DNA of 64,000 nt. It comes from Planctomycetota bacterium. GTDB taxonomy: Bacteria > Planctomycetota > B15-G4 > SIAN01. Location: contig JANQQL010000009.1 of NCBI GenBank assembly GCA_028289345.1, positions 62,001 to 126,000 on the forward strand. The letters are read 5' to 3'. Below, piece after piece: positions 16,979 through 25,931 of the stretch. Position 1 is the stretch's first letter, and the number at the start of each line of letters is the position of its first letter. A model generated the notes under the pieces. The model was given only the letters and a program-made list of their open reading frames with translations, was not told the origin of the DNA and made no database searches. A program made the position numbers and the translations under genes.

Positions 16979-18676
16979 TCAGTACCCGGCGGCCTGCCCG
17001 TCCTTGCGCGACTCCGAGGCCCCGTAGTACACGTCTTGCTCGGCGTCGTAGAGGATGCCTTGATAACCACCGAAGGAGCCGACGTTGACTCCGATGCGGT
17101 GGCCTTTCTGCACAAGGCCGCGAACCACCTCGTAGTCGAACCCGGTCTCGAGAAAGACCTGCCCCCCATCGGTCATGAGTTCCCCGGTCGGCTGCGAAGA
17201 ACCCTGATGCAAAATTCGCGGCGCATCCCCTGCTTCTTGAAGGTTCATGCCAAAGTCGATCATGTTCATCAGGATCTGCACGTGTCCCTGAGGCTGGGTC
17301 GCGCCTCCCATGACTCCAAAGCTCATCCACGGCTTGCCGTCCTTGGTCACGAACGCCGGAATGATGGTGTGGAAAGGGCGTTTTCCGGGGGCGTAGACGT
17401 TGAAATGTCCTTCCTCGAGATGGAACAGCTCGCCGCGATCCTGAAGGCAGAAACCCAGTCCGTCCGGACACATCCCGGACCCCATCCCGCGGTAGTTGCT
17501 CTGGATGAGGGACACCATGTTGCGGTCCTGATCGGCCACGGTCAGATAGATCGTGTCGCCCACCTGAAGCTTGACGTCCCCCGCGGGGTACTCCTTGGCC
17601 GCGCGATCAACATCGATGAGTTGTCGCCGCGTCTGCGCGTATTGCTTAGAAATCAACTCCGCGACGGGAATCTCGTGAAACGCGGGGTCGGCATAGAACT
17701 TGGCGCGATCTTCAAAGGCGAGTTTCTTCGCTTCGAGAAACAGGTGGATCGCCTCCACGCTTCCGAAACCCATGGCCGAGAGGTCGTAGGCTTCCAAGAC
17801 GTTCAGCATCTGGAGTGCAGCGATGCCTTGTCCATTGGGAGGAAGTTCCCACAGGTCGTAGCCTCGGTAGTTGGTGGACACCGGCTCCACCCATTCGGAG
17901 CGATGGGCAGCCAGATCTTCGAAGCTCAGAAAACCCCCTTCGCGCTTCATGAAGTCGCCAATCACTCGCGCGATGTCTCCGCGGTAGAACGCGTCTCGAC
18001 CGCCTTCGGCAATCATCGACAGAGTGTTCGCAAGCGAAGGGTTGCGAAAGATCTGCCCCTTGGCTGGAGCTTGACCTCCGGGCAAGAACGTCTCGGAGAA
18101 CCCGGGGTACTCGCCGAGGACCTTCGCGCTTCGCTGCCAGTAGTGGGCGATCAGCTCAGAGACCGGAAAACCTTCGTTCGCGTAGCGAATCGCCGGGGCA
18201 AGCACTTCTTTCATGGAGAGGCGTCCGAATCGCTCGTGCAGCTCGAACCATCCGTCGACACAGCCCGGCACGGTGACAGGGAGCGGACCATAAGCGGGGA
18301 TGCTAGTGAGCTCCCGTTTGCGGAACTCGTCCAGGGGCAGAGACTGGGGAGAGCGGCCGCTGGCATTCAAGCCATGCAGCTTTCCGCCCTTGGCATCCCA
18401 AACGATGGCGAACAGATCGCCGCCAATCCCGTTGCCCGTCGGCTCCATCAAGCCCAGGGTGGCGTTCGCAGCAATTGCCGCATCCACTGCATTGCCCCCT
18501 GCCTTTAGGATGTCGATCGCCACCTGAGTCGCCAACGGCTGGCTCGTACACGCCATGCCATGCGAGGCGATCACTTCGGAGCGCGTTGCGAATTGCGACC
18601 CGGTGATCCGATCGTGTCCCCGGACGACCGCTGTCGCGAACATCCCGAACGCGGCAAGAATCCACAGACGTTTCAC
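16979..18676 (-). CDS. ggt: Gamma-glutamyltransferase (Ntn hydrolase), exported
   Basis: A 565-residue proenzyme that cleaves or transfers the gamma-glutamyl group of glutathione and similar compounds in the periplasm. It has a signal peptide (LWILAAFGMFATAVVRG). The large-subunit features are ASHGMACTSQPLAT, GGNAVDAAIAAN and GNGIGGD. The self-cleavage site is GDTIYLTVADQDRN, with the probable nucleophile Thr375 as first residue of the small subunit. The usual T-T-H sequence is changed to T-I-Y. The small subunit shows GSGMCPDGLGF and MGGATQPQGHVQI. The GTG start has AGGGAG 9 nt upstream and sits exactly at the signal peptide; the frame is open further upstream to 19036 over the neighbouring kinase gene. 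Gene is divergent from the kinase. Confidence 0.9.
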   Translation of the reverse strand: MKRLWILAAFGMFATAVVRGHDRITGSQFATRSEVIASHGMACTSQPLATQVAIDILKAGGNAVDAAIAANATLGLMEPTGNGIGGDLFAIVWDAKGGKLHGLNASGRSPQSLPLDEFRKRELTSIPAYGPLPVTVPGCVDGWFELHERFGRLSMKEVLAPAIRYANEGFPVSELIAHYWQRSAKVLGEYPGFSETFLPGGQAPAKGQIFRNPSLANTLSMIAEGGRDAFYRGDIARVIGDFMKREGGFLSFEDLAAHRSEWVEPVSTNYRGYDLWELPPNGQGIAALQMLNVLEAYDLSAMGFGSVEAIHLFLEAKKLAFEDRAKFYADPAFHEIPVAELISKQYAQTRRQLIDVDRAAKEYPAGDVKLQVGDTIYLTVADQDRNMVSLIQSNYRGMGSGMCPDGLGFCLQDRGELFHLEEGHFNVYAPGKRPFHTIIPAFVTKDGKPWMSFGVMGGATQPQGHVQILMNMIDFGMNLQEAGDAPRILHQGSSQPTGELMTDGGQVFLETGFDYEVVRGLVQKGHRIGVNVGSFGGYQGILYDAEQDVYYGASESRKDGQAAGY

Positions 18677-18928
18677 GGCGTGCACTCCCTTGCGATCCGA
18701 ACCTCGAAGTTCCTCGGACCGGAGTCTGACAAGTTTCGAGCAGACGGTGGACGCTTTTTCTTCGCCCCTCACGAAAGCCGTCCAAAGAAGCCCATCGTTT
18801 CCCAGGGATGATCGGAGACCGCTTCCCATTGCTCCGCTCTCCCGGCGTCGTATCGTGAGCTCGGCATCCGTTCCGTACTTGGTGGATGTCCTCCCCATCG
18901 TCGACACCGCGGGCCAACGGAGACGGCC

Positions 18929-21733
18929 ATGAATCCGCCGGACCAAGAACTCTCGGACACCCCTCCGCCGGAGGAATCGGCCGACGAAACGCGCTTGCAG
19001 ACCTTGGTGGTCCAGTGCCTGGATCGGATGGAACAAGGGGATGAGCAGGCTCTGGATGAATTCTGCGCCCGATTCCCGAAGGATGCCGAAAGACTTCGGG
19101 CTCGCATTCAGCGACTCGGCGATCTAGGGCTGCTGGAACAGCGCGACCCGGACCAAGAGATTCCGGAGTTCGTCGGCAAGTATCGGATCCTGCGCTGCCT
19201 CGGGGTGGGAGGCATGGGGGTGGTCTATGAGGCGGAACAGGACCAACCGCGGCGCACGGTCGCCCTGAAGGTCATCCGCCCGGGTCGACTTTCCACCAAG
19301 GCACTGCGACGTTTTGCTCACGAAGCTCAGTTGCTCGGCATGTTGCAGCACCCGGGCATCGCCCAGATCTACGAGGCCGGCTCCGAAGGAACATCAGGAA
19401 CTCCCGCGCCCTACTTCGCCATGGAGTTGGTGCAAGGGGAACCGCTGAACGAGTTCGCCGATCAGCAACGACTCTCGGTCCGTGAACGCTTGAGTCTCCT
19501 GGCCGACATTTGCGATGCGCTCCAGTTCGCTCACGACAAGGGCGTCGTCCACCGAGATCTGAAGCCGGGGAACATTCTGGTCGGAAAATCTCACCAACCG
19601 AAGATTCTCGACTTTGGCTTGGCCCGGGTGACGGATTCCGACCTCGACCTCACCACGCTGCACACCGTGCAAGGACAGCTGGTCGGAACCCTTCCCTACA
19701 TGAGCCCGGAACAAGCCGCGGCAGGCTCGGAAGAACTGGATCCCCGTTCGGACGTCTACGCCATGGGAGTGATCGCGTACCAACTGCTTGCCGGACGTCT
19801 GCCGTACTCGCTCGCGGGAACGTCCACGCTCGAGTCCATTCGCATCATTCGGGAGGAAGAACCGACCCGCCTTGGCCTGGTGAACAAAGATCTACGAGGG
19901 GACATCGAAACCATCGTGGCGACGGCCTTGGACAAAGACCCCGGACGTCGTTACACCTCGGCGGGACTCCTCGCCGCGGACATTCGTCGGTCCCTGGCCA
20001 ACGAGCCGATTCACGCGCGGCCCCCTTCTCGGATCTACCGCATTCGCAAGTTCACGCGGCGACACCGAGGCCTCGTGGCCGGATTGAGCTGTGCGTTTCT
20101 CCTGCTGATTGCCGGCATCATCGTGTCGACGGTGGCATGGCTCGAAGCGCTGGACGCCAAGGCTTCTGCCGAATCGGCCCGCGAATCCGAGGCCGATCAG
20201 AAGCTGGTCGCCCAGGAGGCACAGCGTCGCGCGGAGACAGAGGCTCGGCAAAAGGGTGCCTTCAACAACATCCTGAAGGGCTTGATTCGTTCTCCGGATC
20301 CCTGGGGAGGCGACGGCACCGGTCTCGAAACCAGAGTCGTGGATATCTTGGATCGAGCCCCCGAGATGCTGAATACCATGGGGCTGGACGAGGAAGTGGA
20401 GTGGGAGGTACGCCTTTTCCTTGGTCAGACCTTTGTGGATCTGGGCGTTCCCGATAGGGCGGAGCCCCACCTGGAGAGAGCCCAAGAGCTTTGCCTGACT
20501 CGATTCGGCCCGAGCCACGCGGTCACCACGGAAGTCGCCAACTCCTTGTCCGGACTGCGCTACCTCCAAGGCCGTTGGGACGAAGCCCTGATGCTGCAGG
20601 ACCAGGTTCTTGAATGGTATCAGCAAACCAAGGACCCGCGAACCCCCAGCGCCATGAATGATCGGGGACGCATCCTTCACGGAATCGGACGATTCGAACA
20701 GGCGGAAGCGCAGTACCGAGAAGGGCTCCGGCTAGCTCGGGAGTCTGGCGTCGCCGAAGCATCTCAAGCAACCTTACTCCACAATTTGGGAACGTTGTTG
20801 ATGGAGCGCGGCGACCTTGAGCAAGCCGAGAAGCTGCTCAACGAATGCCTGGAACAGCGGACCCAAGCGCTCGGCGAAGATCACTCTCGTACGCTCACCA
20901 CGATGAACTCGCTGGCGCTCCTCCAGCGGAGGCTTGGGAGATTCGTGCAGGCGATCGCTTTGGAAGAGGCCGTGATTGAAGTTTCCACCAGAGTGCTTGG
21001 GCCATCCAACCCCAGGACTCTCGCCTCCCTGCACAATCTGGCGGGGATGTATCGCGAGGATGGCAGGATTCAGGACGCGGAGTCCACCGCTCTGCGAATC
21101 CTTGAACTGGTCGAGGAAGAAGACGTCAACGTCGTGCGCGCCCATGCGCTACTGGCGATGGTTCACAGCAGTGACGTTCCCAAGGCCGTGGAGTTTGCGA
21201 AACAAGCGGTGGAATCCGCTGGCCGCTGTTTGGATCCTCGGGAGCCAGACTATGCAAGTGCTCACCTCACTTATGGCCAAATGCTGGCGATCGCAAAGAG
21301 GTGGCATGACGCGCAACCCATCATGCAAACGGCCTACGATCTTCATGAAGAAAGTTTGGGCCTTTCAAGCACCAACACCTTGGTGGCCTGCCACTACCTG
21401 GGGCAAATCCACCAAAACCTGGGCGACTTGGCGCAAGCCGCGGAGCACTACGAGCGGGTTCTCGAACACGCGCCGGGTGTCTTCGCACGCGACTTCTGGG
21501 TGTTACTCCACTCACGAGACGGACTCGTGCAATGCCTTCAGGCCGAAGATCGGGCCGAGGACGCAGAGTGGATCCTGATCGAGCAGTTCGAGGAACTCGA
21601 CGCGGACCACGGCCTGGAAGATCCAGGCACGATCGAAGCCCTCACCGATCTCATCAACTTCTACGAGCGAGTCGGCATGACCGAGGAGGCGGCAACTTAC
21701 CGAGAGACCCTCGACGGCGCACGGCAGGAATGA
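18929..21733 (+). CDS. Membrane Ser/Thr protein kinase with extracytoplasmic TPR domain
   Basis: A 934-residue PknB-type kinase typical of Planctomycetota and relatives. The glycine loop LGVGGMGVVYEAE is near residue 91, the ATP-binding Lys of VALK is Lys114, HRDLKPGN is near 208 and DFG at 228-230, so the kinase appears active. One transmembrane helix lies at about 381-405. Beyond it, a coiled stretch and about nine TPRs of the kinesin-light-chain type (LHNLGTLLMERGDLEQAEKLL, MNSLALLQRRLGRFVQAI) fill residues 440-920. A short N-terminal region before the kinase resembles the ones seen in planctomycete kinases. The layout suggests that the TPRs bind a protein outside the cytoplasm and signal inward. 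ATG has GGAGA 6 nt upstream. Confidence 0.9.
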   Translation: MNPPDQELSDTPPPEESADETRLQTLVVQCLDRMEQGDEQALDEFCARFPKDAERLRARIQRLGDLGLLEQRDPDQEIPEFVGKYRILRCLGVGGMGVVYEAEQDQPRRTVALKVIRPGRLSTKALRRFAHEAQLLGMLQHPGIAQIYEAGSEGTSGTPAPYFAMELVQGEPLNEFADQQRLSVRERLSLLADICDALQFAHDKGVVHRDLKPGNILVGKSHQPKILDFGLARVTDSDLDLTTLHTVQGQLVGTLPYMSPEQAAAGSEELDPRSDVYAMGVIAYQLLAGRLPYSLAGTSTLESIRIIREEEPTRLGLVNKDLRGDIETIVATALDKDPGRRYTSAGLLAADIRRSLANEPIHARPPSRIYRIRKFTRRHRGLVAGLSCAFLLLIAGIIVSTVAWLEALDAKASAESARESEADQKLVAQEAQRRAETEARQKGAFNNILKGLIRSPDPWGGDGTGLETRVVDILDRAPEMLNTMGLDEEVEWEVRLFLGQTFVDLGVPDRAEPHLERAQELCLTRFGPSHAVTTEVANSLSGLRYLQGRWDEALMLQDQVLEWYQQTKDPRTPSAMNDRGRILHGIGRFEQAEAQYREGLRLARESGVAEASQATLLHNLGTLLMERGDLEQAEKLLNECLEQRTQALGEDHSRTLTTMNSLALLQRRLGRFVQAIALEEAVIEVSTRVLGPSNPRTLASLHNLAGMYREDGRIQDAESTALRILELVEEEDVNVVRAHALLAMVHSSDVPKAVEFAKQAVESAGRCLDPREPDYASAHLTYGQMLAIAKRWHDAQPIMQTAYDLHEESLGLSSTNTLVACHYLGQIHQNLGDLAQAAEHYERVLEHAPGVFARDFWVLLHSRDGLVQCLQAEDRAEDAEWILIEQFEELDADHGLEDPGTIEALTDLINFYERVGMTEEAATYRETLDGARQE

Positions 21734-21841
21734 CGCCACGGGCGACTCACCTGTCCCCGTCAGAGTCTCTCACGAGGAACTTCGAAGTACCGCCACTCCC
21801 CGCTGTCTTGCCGCTCCTCCCCGCTGCCATGCCGGACGGGT

Positions 21842-22210
21842 TCATGGATTCCCGCGAGGCAGATCCTCCGGCCCCAAGGCCCCGCGAATGGCACGCACCA
21901 CCGCGAACGGGTCATCCCCAGGCTCGATGGCCACGGACACGTGGCCGCTCGTGATCGGTTGTACGAACTGGAAGAAGTGGCCGTAGCGGATGAGGACGTA
22001 GTCCAACCCACCGCAATCGACATTCCCTCTTTGCCGGGTCAGGGTCAGCACCGCGGGGTTGACGAACAGCTCTTCGTAGCGATCCGACTCCGAGGCGCTG
22101 GCGTTCTCCACCCCCGGCCTCTGGTGGATGGAAAGCTGGCCGTCTCGAGACTCGGCGACGTAGCGGACTTGTTCCGAAACCTCGAACAATCGGTCGGCGA
22201 GTCCAGACAT
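21842..22210 (-). CDS. Small conserved protein downstream of hisS, function unknown
   Basis: A 122-residue soluble protein without signal or membrane segment. It contains SDRYEELFVNPAVLTLTRQR and GGLDYVLIRYGHFFQFV, which look like a compact alpha/beta domain. I have seen similar short proteins in unrelated bacteria but know no function; a roadblock/LC7-like fold is only a guess. Its start codon begins one base after the hisS stop, so it is very probably translated in the same transcript as hisS. Confidence 0.6.
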   Translation of the reverse strand: MSGLADRLFEVSEQVRYVAESRDGQLSIHQRPGVENASASESDRYEELFVNPAVLTLTRQRGNVDCGGLDYVLIRYGHFFQFVQPITSGHVSVAIEPGDDPFAVVRAIRGALGPEDLPRGNP

Positions 22211-22211
22211 T

Positions 22212-23576
22212 TCACTCTCCCTGTTTCGCGATCAACCAATCCCGAGCCAGGGCCGAGAGTTGGTCGACCGGCACGCTCTCCTGATTGCCGGAGACCATAT
22301 TCTTGAGAACTGCGGTGCCTTGGGCGGCTTCGTCGTCTCCGACGATCACCACCAGCGGAATCCCGCTCTTGTCCGCGTACTTCATCTGCTTGGCAATCTT
22401 GGCTACCCGGGGAAAGACCTCGGCGTTCAATCCCGCTTCCCGAACCAAGGACGCGACCCGGCGTGCTTGAGGGCGGAGTTCCTCGCTCATCTGAGTCACC
22501 AAGACTTGCACCGTCGTCGCTCTTTGCCCACCCCACCCAGACTCTCTCAACCCGGTGAACAACCGACTCGCACCGATGGAAATCCCGACACCGGGCAACA
22601 ACGAATCCGTGTACTGGGCGGCCAGGTTCTCGTAGCGTCCCCCCGAGCAGACGCTTCCCAATCCGGGGTGGTCGTTCAGGGTCGTCTCGTACACGGTCCC
22701 GGTGTAGTAGTCGAGACCACGGGCGATCGACGGATTGACGCGGATCCGGTTCTCGGACACTCCGTGATCATGAATCGCCGACACCACGTCCGAGAGTTCC
22801 TGCAGGCCTTTCTCGAGCAGTTCGCTACTCACCCCATTGGCCACCGTCTCCAACACCTGAGCACTGCTTCCCTCTCCCTGAATCCGCTGGAGCAATCCTT
22901 CCGCCACGTCCTTGGCGAGTCCAATCTCGCTCCCGCCCAAGGATTCCACCACGGCCTCTTGCCCCTTCTTGTCGAGCTTGTCGATCTCGCGCAGGACCAA
23001 GGTCTGTTGCCTTTCGTCGGAAACGCCAAACGCGTCGAGCAAGCCACGCAACAAGTTGCGGTTGTTCAAGTGAATGGTGAACTCGCCAACGTCCAAGGAG
23101 CGAAACGTGTGGTCGAGCACGACGGGGATTTCGGCATCGAATTCGAGACTGAGCGTGTCCCGATCGATGATGTCGATGTCACACTGATAGAACTCGCGGT
23201 ATCGACCCCGCTGCACTCGTTCCCCGCGATACACTCGCTGCATCTGATAGCGGCGGAAAGGAAACCGGAGCTTGTTTTGATGCTCGGCGACATAGCGCGC
23301 CAGGGGAACCGTCAGGTCGAAACGCAGTCCGAGTTCCGGCTCCTTACCCTGGTTCCGAGATCCGGTCGACTGGGCGAAATAGACCTGCTTCTCGGTCTCC
23401 CCTCCGGATTTGGTCAGCAACACCTCGAGGAACTCCATGACCGGAGTTTCCACCGGCAGGAATCCGAAGCGCTCGTAGCTTTGGCGAATGGTGTCCAGCA
23501 TTCTCTGGAACACCACCTGGTCCTCCGGGAGGAACTCTTGCACTCCCGGCATCGTGCGTGGCCTGACAATTCCCAT
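22212..23576 (-). CDS. hisS: Histidyl-tRNA synthetase
   Basis: A 454-residue class II aminoacyl-tRNA synthetase that charges tRNA-His. The N-terminal segment RPRTMPGVQEFLPED is followed by class II motif 1. Motif 2 appears as QMQRVYRGERVQRGRYREFYQ. The histidine-specific motifs RGLDYYTGTVYE and CSGGRYENL, and motif 3 (PGVGISIGASRL), are present. A C-terminal anticodon-binding domain starts near VQVLVTQMS. The ATG at 23576 gives the normal N-terminus. The frame stays open up to 23744, but that part overlaps the divergent tatD-type gene. Upstream spacing shows only a weak ribosome-binding site. Confidence 0.95.
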   Translation of the reverse strand: MGIVRPRTMPGVQEFLPEDQVVFQRMLDTIRQSYERFGFLPVETPVMEFLEVLLTKSGGETEKQVYFAQSTGSRNQGKEPELGLRFDLTVPLARYVAEHQNKLRFPFRRYQMQRVYRGERVQRGRYREFYQCDIDIIDRDTLSLEFDAEIPVVLDHTFRSLDVGEFTIHLNNRNLLRGLLDAFGVSDERQQTLVLREIDKLDKKGQEAVVESLGGSEIGLAKDVAEGLLQRIQGEGSSAQVLETVANGVSSELLEKGLQELSDVVSAIHDHGVSENRIRVNPSIARGLDYYTGTVYETTLNDHPGLGSVCSGGRYENLAAQYTDSLLPGVGISIGASRLFTGLRESGWGGQRATTVQVLVTQMSEELRPQARRVASLVREAGLNAEVFPRVAKIAKQMKYADKSGIPLVVIVGDDEAAQGTAVLKNMVSGNQESVPVDQLSALARDWLIAKQGE

Positions 23577-23733
23577 GGTTGTCTCGCTGGCGGTTTCGTC
23601 GGTGTCTGCAGCCCGCCAGATCGCGGACTTCCACGAGCGGATGATAACCGCGATGATTGTTTTCAACGGGACTGGCATTCGGTCTCGCGTTGCCCATGAA
23701 ACGAGAGTCCGACCACCGGGAGGTCCCCCTCCC

Positions 23734-24558
23734 TTGAACACCACCCCCGAGGCACTCTTGGCCGACCTGATCGATACCCACTGTCACCTGACTTTCGGCA
23801 AGCTCGGAGAGGACGCCGAGGGCGCGTGGCAGCGAGCGCGATCGGAAGGCGTCTGCGCGGCCGTGTTGGTCGGCATCGACGGAGCAAGCTCCTCGCAGGT
23901 GTGTGCCCACGTCTCGGCCAAGGAAGATCTGTTCGCGACCGTGGGCATCCACCCAAACTCCACCGCCGAGGCGACGGAGGAAGAGTGGCGCACCATCACC
24001 GCCCTCGCCACGGAGCCTCGGGTGGTGGGCATTGGCGAGACCGGCATCGACTTGTACCGAGACCGGGCGGAGGAATCGGTGCAGCGACGATGGCTTCTGC
24101 GACACGCCGAGCTCGCGATCCAAGTGAACAAGCCTCTGGTGCTGCACCTGCGCCAGGGATTCGCACCGGCCATCGATGCCTTGCGGCCCCTCGCCTCTGA
24201 GTTGAACGCGGTCGTGCACTGCTTCCAAGGAGGGCCGAAGGACCTAGAGCCGTTCCTGGAGTGGGGCTTCTGGATTTCCTACAGCGGAATCCTGACCTAT
24301 CCGCCCAACAAGGAGCTTCGTGAGGCCGCGCGAATCACTCCCCCAGAGCAATGTGTCGTGGAGACCGACGCTCCGTGGCTCACCCCGGTTCCCCACCGCG
24401 GGAAGCAAAATGAGCCCGCGTACCTCCCGGCGACCGCTCGCGTTTTGGCCGAGGCCCAGGGAGTCAGTTACGAAGAAGTCGCGGCTTCCACGACGACCAG
24501 TGCCAAGGCCTTGTTTCGTCTGGACCGGTTCGAAGCCCGGGCCCCTTCGCCAGCATGA
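23734..24558 (+). CDS. TatD-family metal-dependent deoxyribonuclease
   Basis: A 274-residue TIM-barrel hydrolase. The metal ligands are visible in order: DTHCHL (HxH), GIGETGID (Glu), LVLHLRQ (His), VVHCFQGG (His) and VETDAPWL (Asp). TatD proteins are 3'-5' DNA exonucleases/endonucleases involved in DNA repair and turnover. No ATG fits the family N-terminus. TTG at 23734 has GGGAGG 12 nt upstream and gives a normal length, so I chose it; an ATG near 23650 would add a non-conserved Pro-rich leader. It is divergent from hisS. Confidence 0.88.
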   Translation: MNTTPEALLADLIDTHCHLTFGKLGEDAEGAWQRARSEGVCAAVLVGIDGASSSQVCAHVSAKEDLFATVGIHPNSTAEATEEEWRTITALATEPRVVGIGETGIDLYRDRAEESVQRRWLLRHAELAIQVNKPLVLHLRQGFAPAIDALRPLASELNAVVHCFQGGPKDLEPFLEWGFWISYSGILTYPPNKELREAARITPPEQCVVETDAPWLTPVPHRGKQNEPAYLPATARVLAEAQGVSYEEVAASTTTSAKALFRLDRFEARAPSPA

Positions 24559-24640
24559 TTCCTCATGCCCGAGGACGAATGACAGACTTCGGCATCCGGT
24601 CGCCGCGTCCCGCTTGATTCCACCCCTCGAACTGCCACGC

Positions 24641-25234
24641 TCACAAGTCTGCGGGAGTCTCCCACCCGGCACCGAAGGCGAAGGCCGTAAGAGGCTTGCG
24701 CGATCGTGGAGCGGCGTCGCGCTTGCGGAGAGCCTCGTCCACGTCTTCGGGAGATCCTTGATGTCCGACCGCGATCATCGCCACCGGCTCGAAGCCCTCG
24801 GGAATCGAAAGGTTGGTGCGCGCTTGCTCGGCATCAAACCCTGCCATCTGATGAGTGGACAACCCCAAGGCCTCGCCCTGCAGGATCAAGTTGCCCACGG
24901 CGAGACCGACGTCGTGCAACGCGTGACGATTGGGCTTTCCGTTGCGCTCGAAGGTGAGCTTTGCCACGGAGAGGATGAGAAGCGGGGCTTTCTTGGCCCA
25001 AGCGTTCCCCTCCACCAAGCACGAAGCAAGCCGCTCGAATCCCTCCGGCTCGGACGCACGGCCAAGCACGAACGACCAGGGTTGCTCGTTGAAACTCGAG
25101 GGAGCCCAGCGCGCCGCCTCGAGCAGGCTCATCACCATGGGCGGTTCGACCGGTTTGTCAGAAAACGAGTAAGGGCTCCATCGGCGGCCAATCAGTTCAT
25201 GAATGGGAGCTTCGGTCTCTGCCATCTTTTCCAT
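24641..25234 (-). CDS. Nitroreductase-family FMN oxidoreductase
   Basis: A 197-residue flavoprotein with the family hallmarks RRWSPYSFSDKPV at the N-terminus (FMN phosphate contact through the RRS-like region), AARWAPSSFNEQPWSF (FMN-binding) and LQGEALGLSTHQMAGFD. It probably reduces quinones, nitro compounds or similar acceptors with NAD(P)H as a homodimer. The ATG has GGAGG 9 nt upstream. Gene is convergent with tatD, and its upstream side faces a 700-bp stretch without a clear gene. Confidence 0.9.
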   Translation of the reverse strand: MEKMAETEAPIHELIGRRWSPYSFSDKPVEPPMVMSLLEAARWAPSSFNEQPWSFVLGRASEPEGFERLASCLVEGNAWAKKAPLLILSVAKLTFERNGKPNRHALHDVGLAVGNLILQGEALGLSTHQMAGFDAEQARTNLSIPEGFEPVAMIAVGHQGSPEDVDEALRKRDAAPRSRKPLTAFAFGAGWETPADL

Positions 25235-25931
25235 CAGATCAACCTCCAGTGATTCCTTTCCTTGAAGACAAACCCAGCGTCACCAATCAGATGTTCCGGG
25301 TGAGTCCCGCTCCGCGAACCGGGTTCGGCAAATCGGCCCCGCCACGTCGATGACCCACCCGACTGCTTCGTGAGGCCCTTGGGTCCGAAACCAGCGCCGA
25401 ACGACCAACATTCTTACCCCAAGCACGGTGGATCCAAGTCTGCGACGGTGATCCTCGGCGCCAGGCCATCGGGACACCGAAAAACCCGCGCTCCTCGGCC
25501 ATGGTTTCCGCACGAAAGTTGTCGGCAAGGTTCCGGATCGAGGCCTCGATTCGCGGATCAGAGTCGAACCAATGGGCCCGGATCGTTCCGGAAAGCGAAC
25601 GGCAGGGCCCGCGTCTTTTCTGACTTCGTCATTCCGACGATTTCCATCCTCTACGGATCCTCAGAGGCGCTTGTCAAAATCGTCGTAAGTCCTCGCCGAG
25701 AACAACTTTGACTCCTTTTTTGCGACGGCCCCGAGGAACGTTCTGGGCGAGTGCTCTTTTTCGAAAAGACTCCTGACGGGCTCGGCAGGGCTTTCCGTTT
25801 CTTCGCGAAATCAGAGAATGGCGAAAGTCGGGCCCGGCCCCCGTGGCCCGCGATGAGGTGGGTCGAAGAAACAACACCGGGCGGTCCCAGGGTTGGGTCG
25901 AACCAGAGAGATCGGAAAGTCGGTGCAAACG
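25235..25931. other. Intergenic region with possible decayed coding sequence
   Basis: About 700 bp with no convincing intact gene. On the minus strand around 25470-25600 one frame gives a protein-like run (AHWFDSDPRIEASIRNLADN) that ends unproductively, and a second frame continues with an 82-codon open reading frame from 25528 to 25280. Together they may be a frameshifted remnant, but I cannot match them to a family. The region also holds the second copy of the 37-bp repeat and the sulfatase promoter. Confidence 0.4.
25678..25714. repeat. 37-bp repeat, copy B, upstream of the sulfatase gene
   Basis: Matches 2051-2087 at 30 of 37 positions in the same orientation. Most differences cluster in a 5-base block that in copy A forms one arm of a hairpin, so the hairpin is weakened here. 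It is followed by CCTTTTTTG. Confidence 0.5.

Noticed and set aside
22260..23699. 479-codon plus-strand ORF opposite hisS
   Set aside because: Antisense to all conserved hisS motifs; composition typical of a GC-rich shadow frame.
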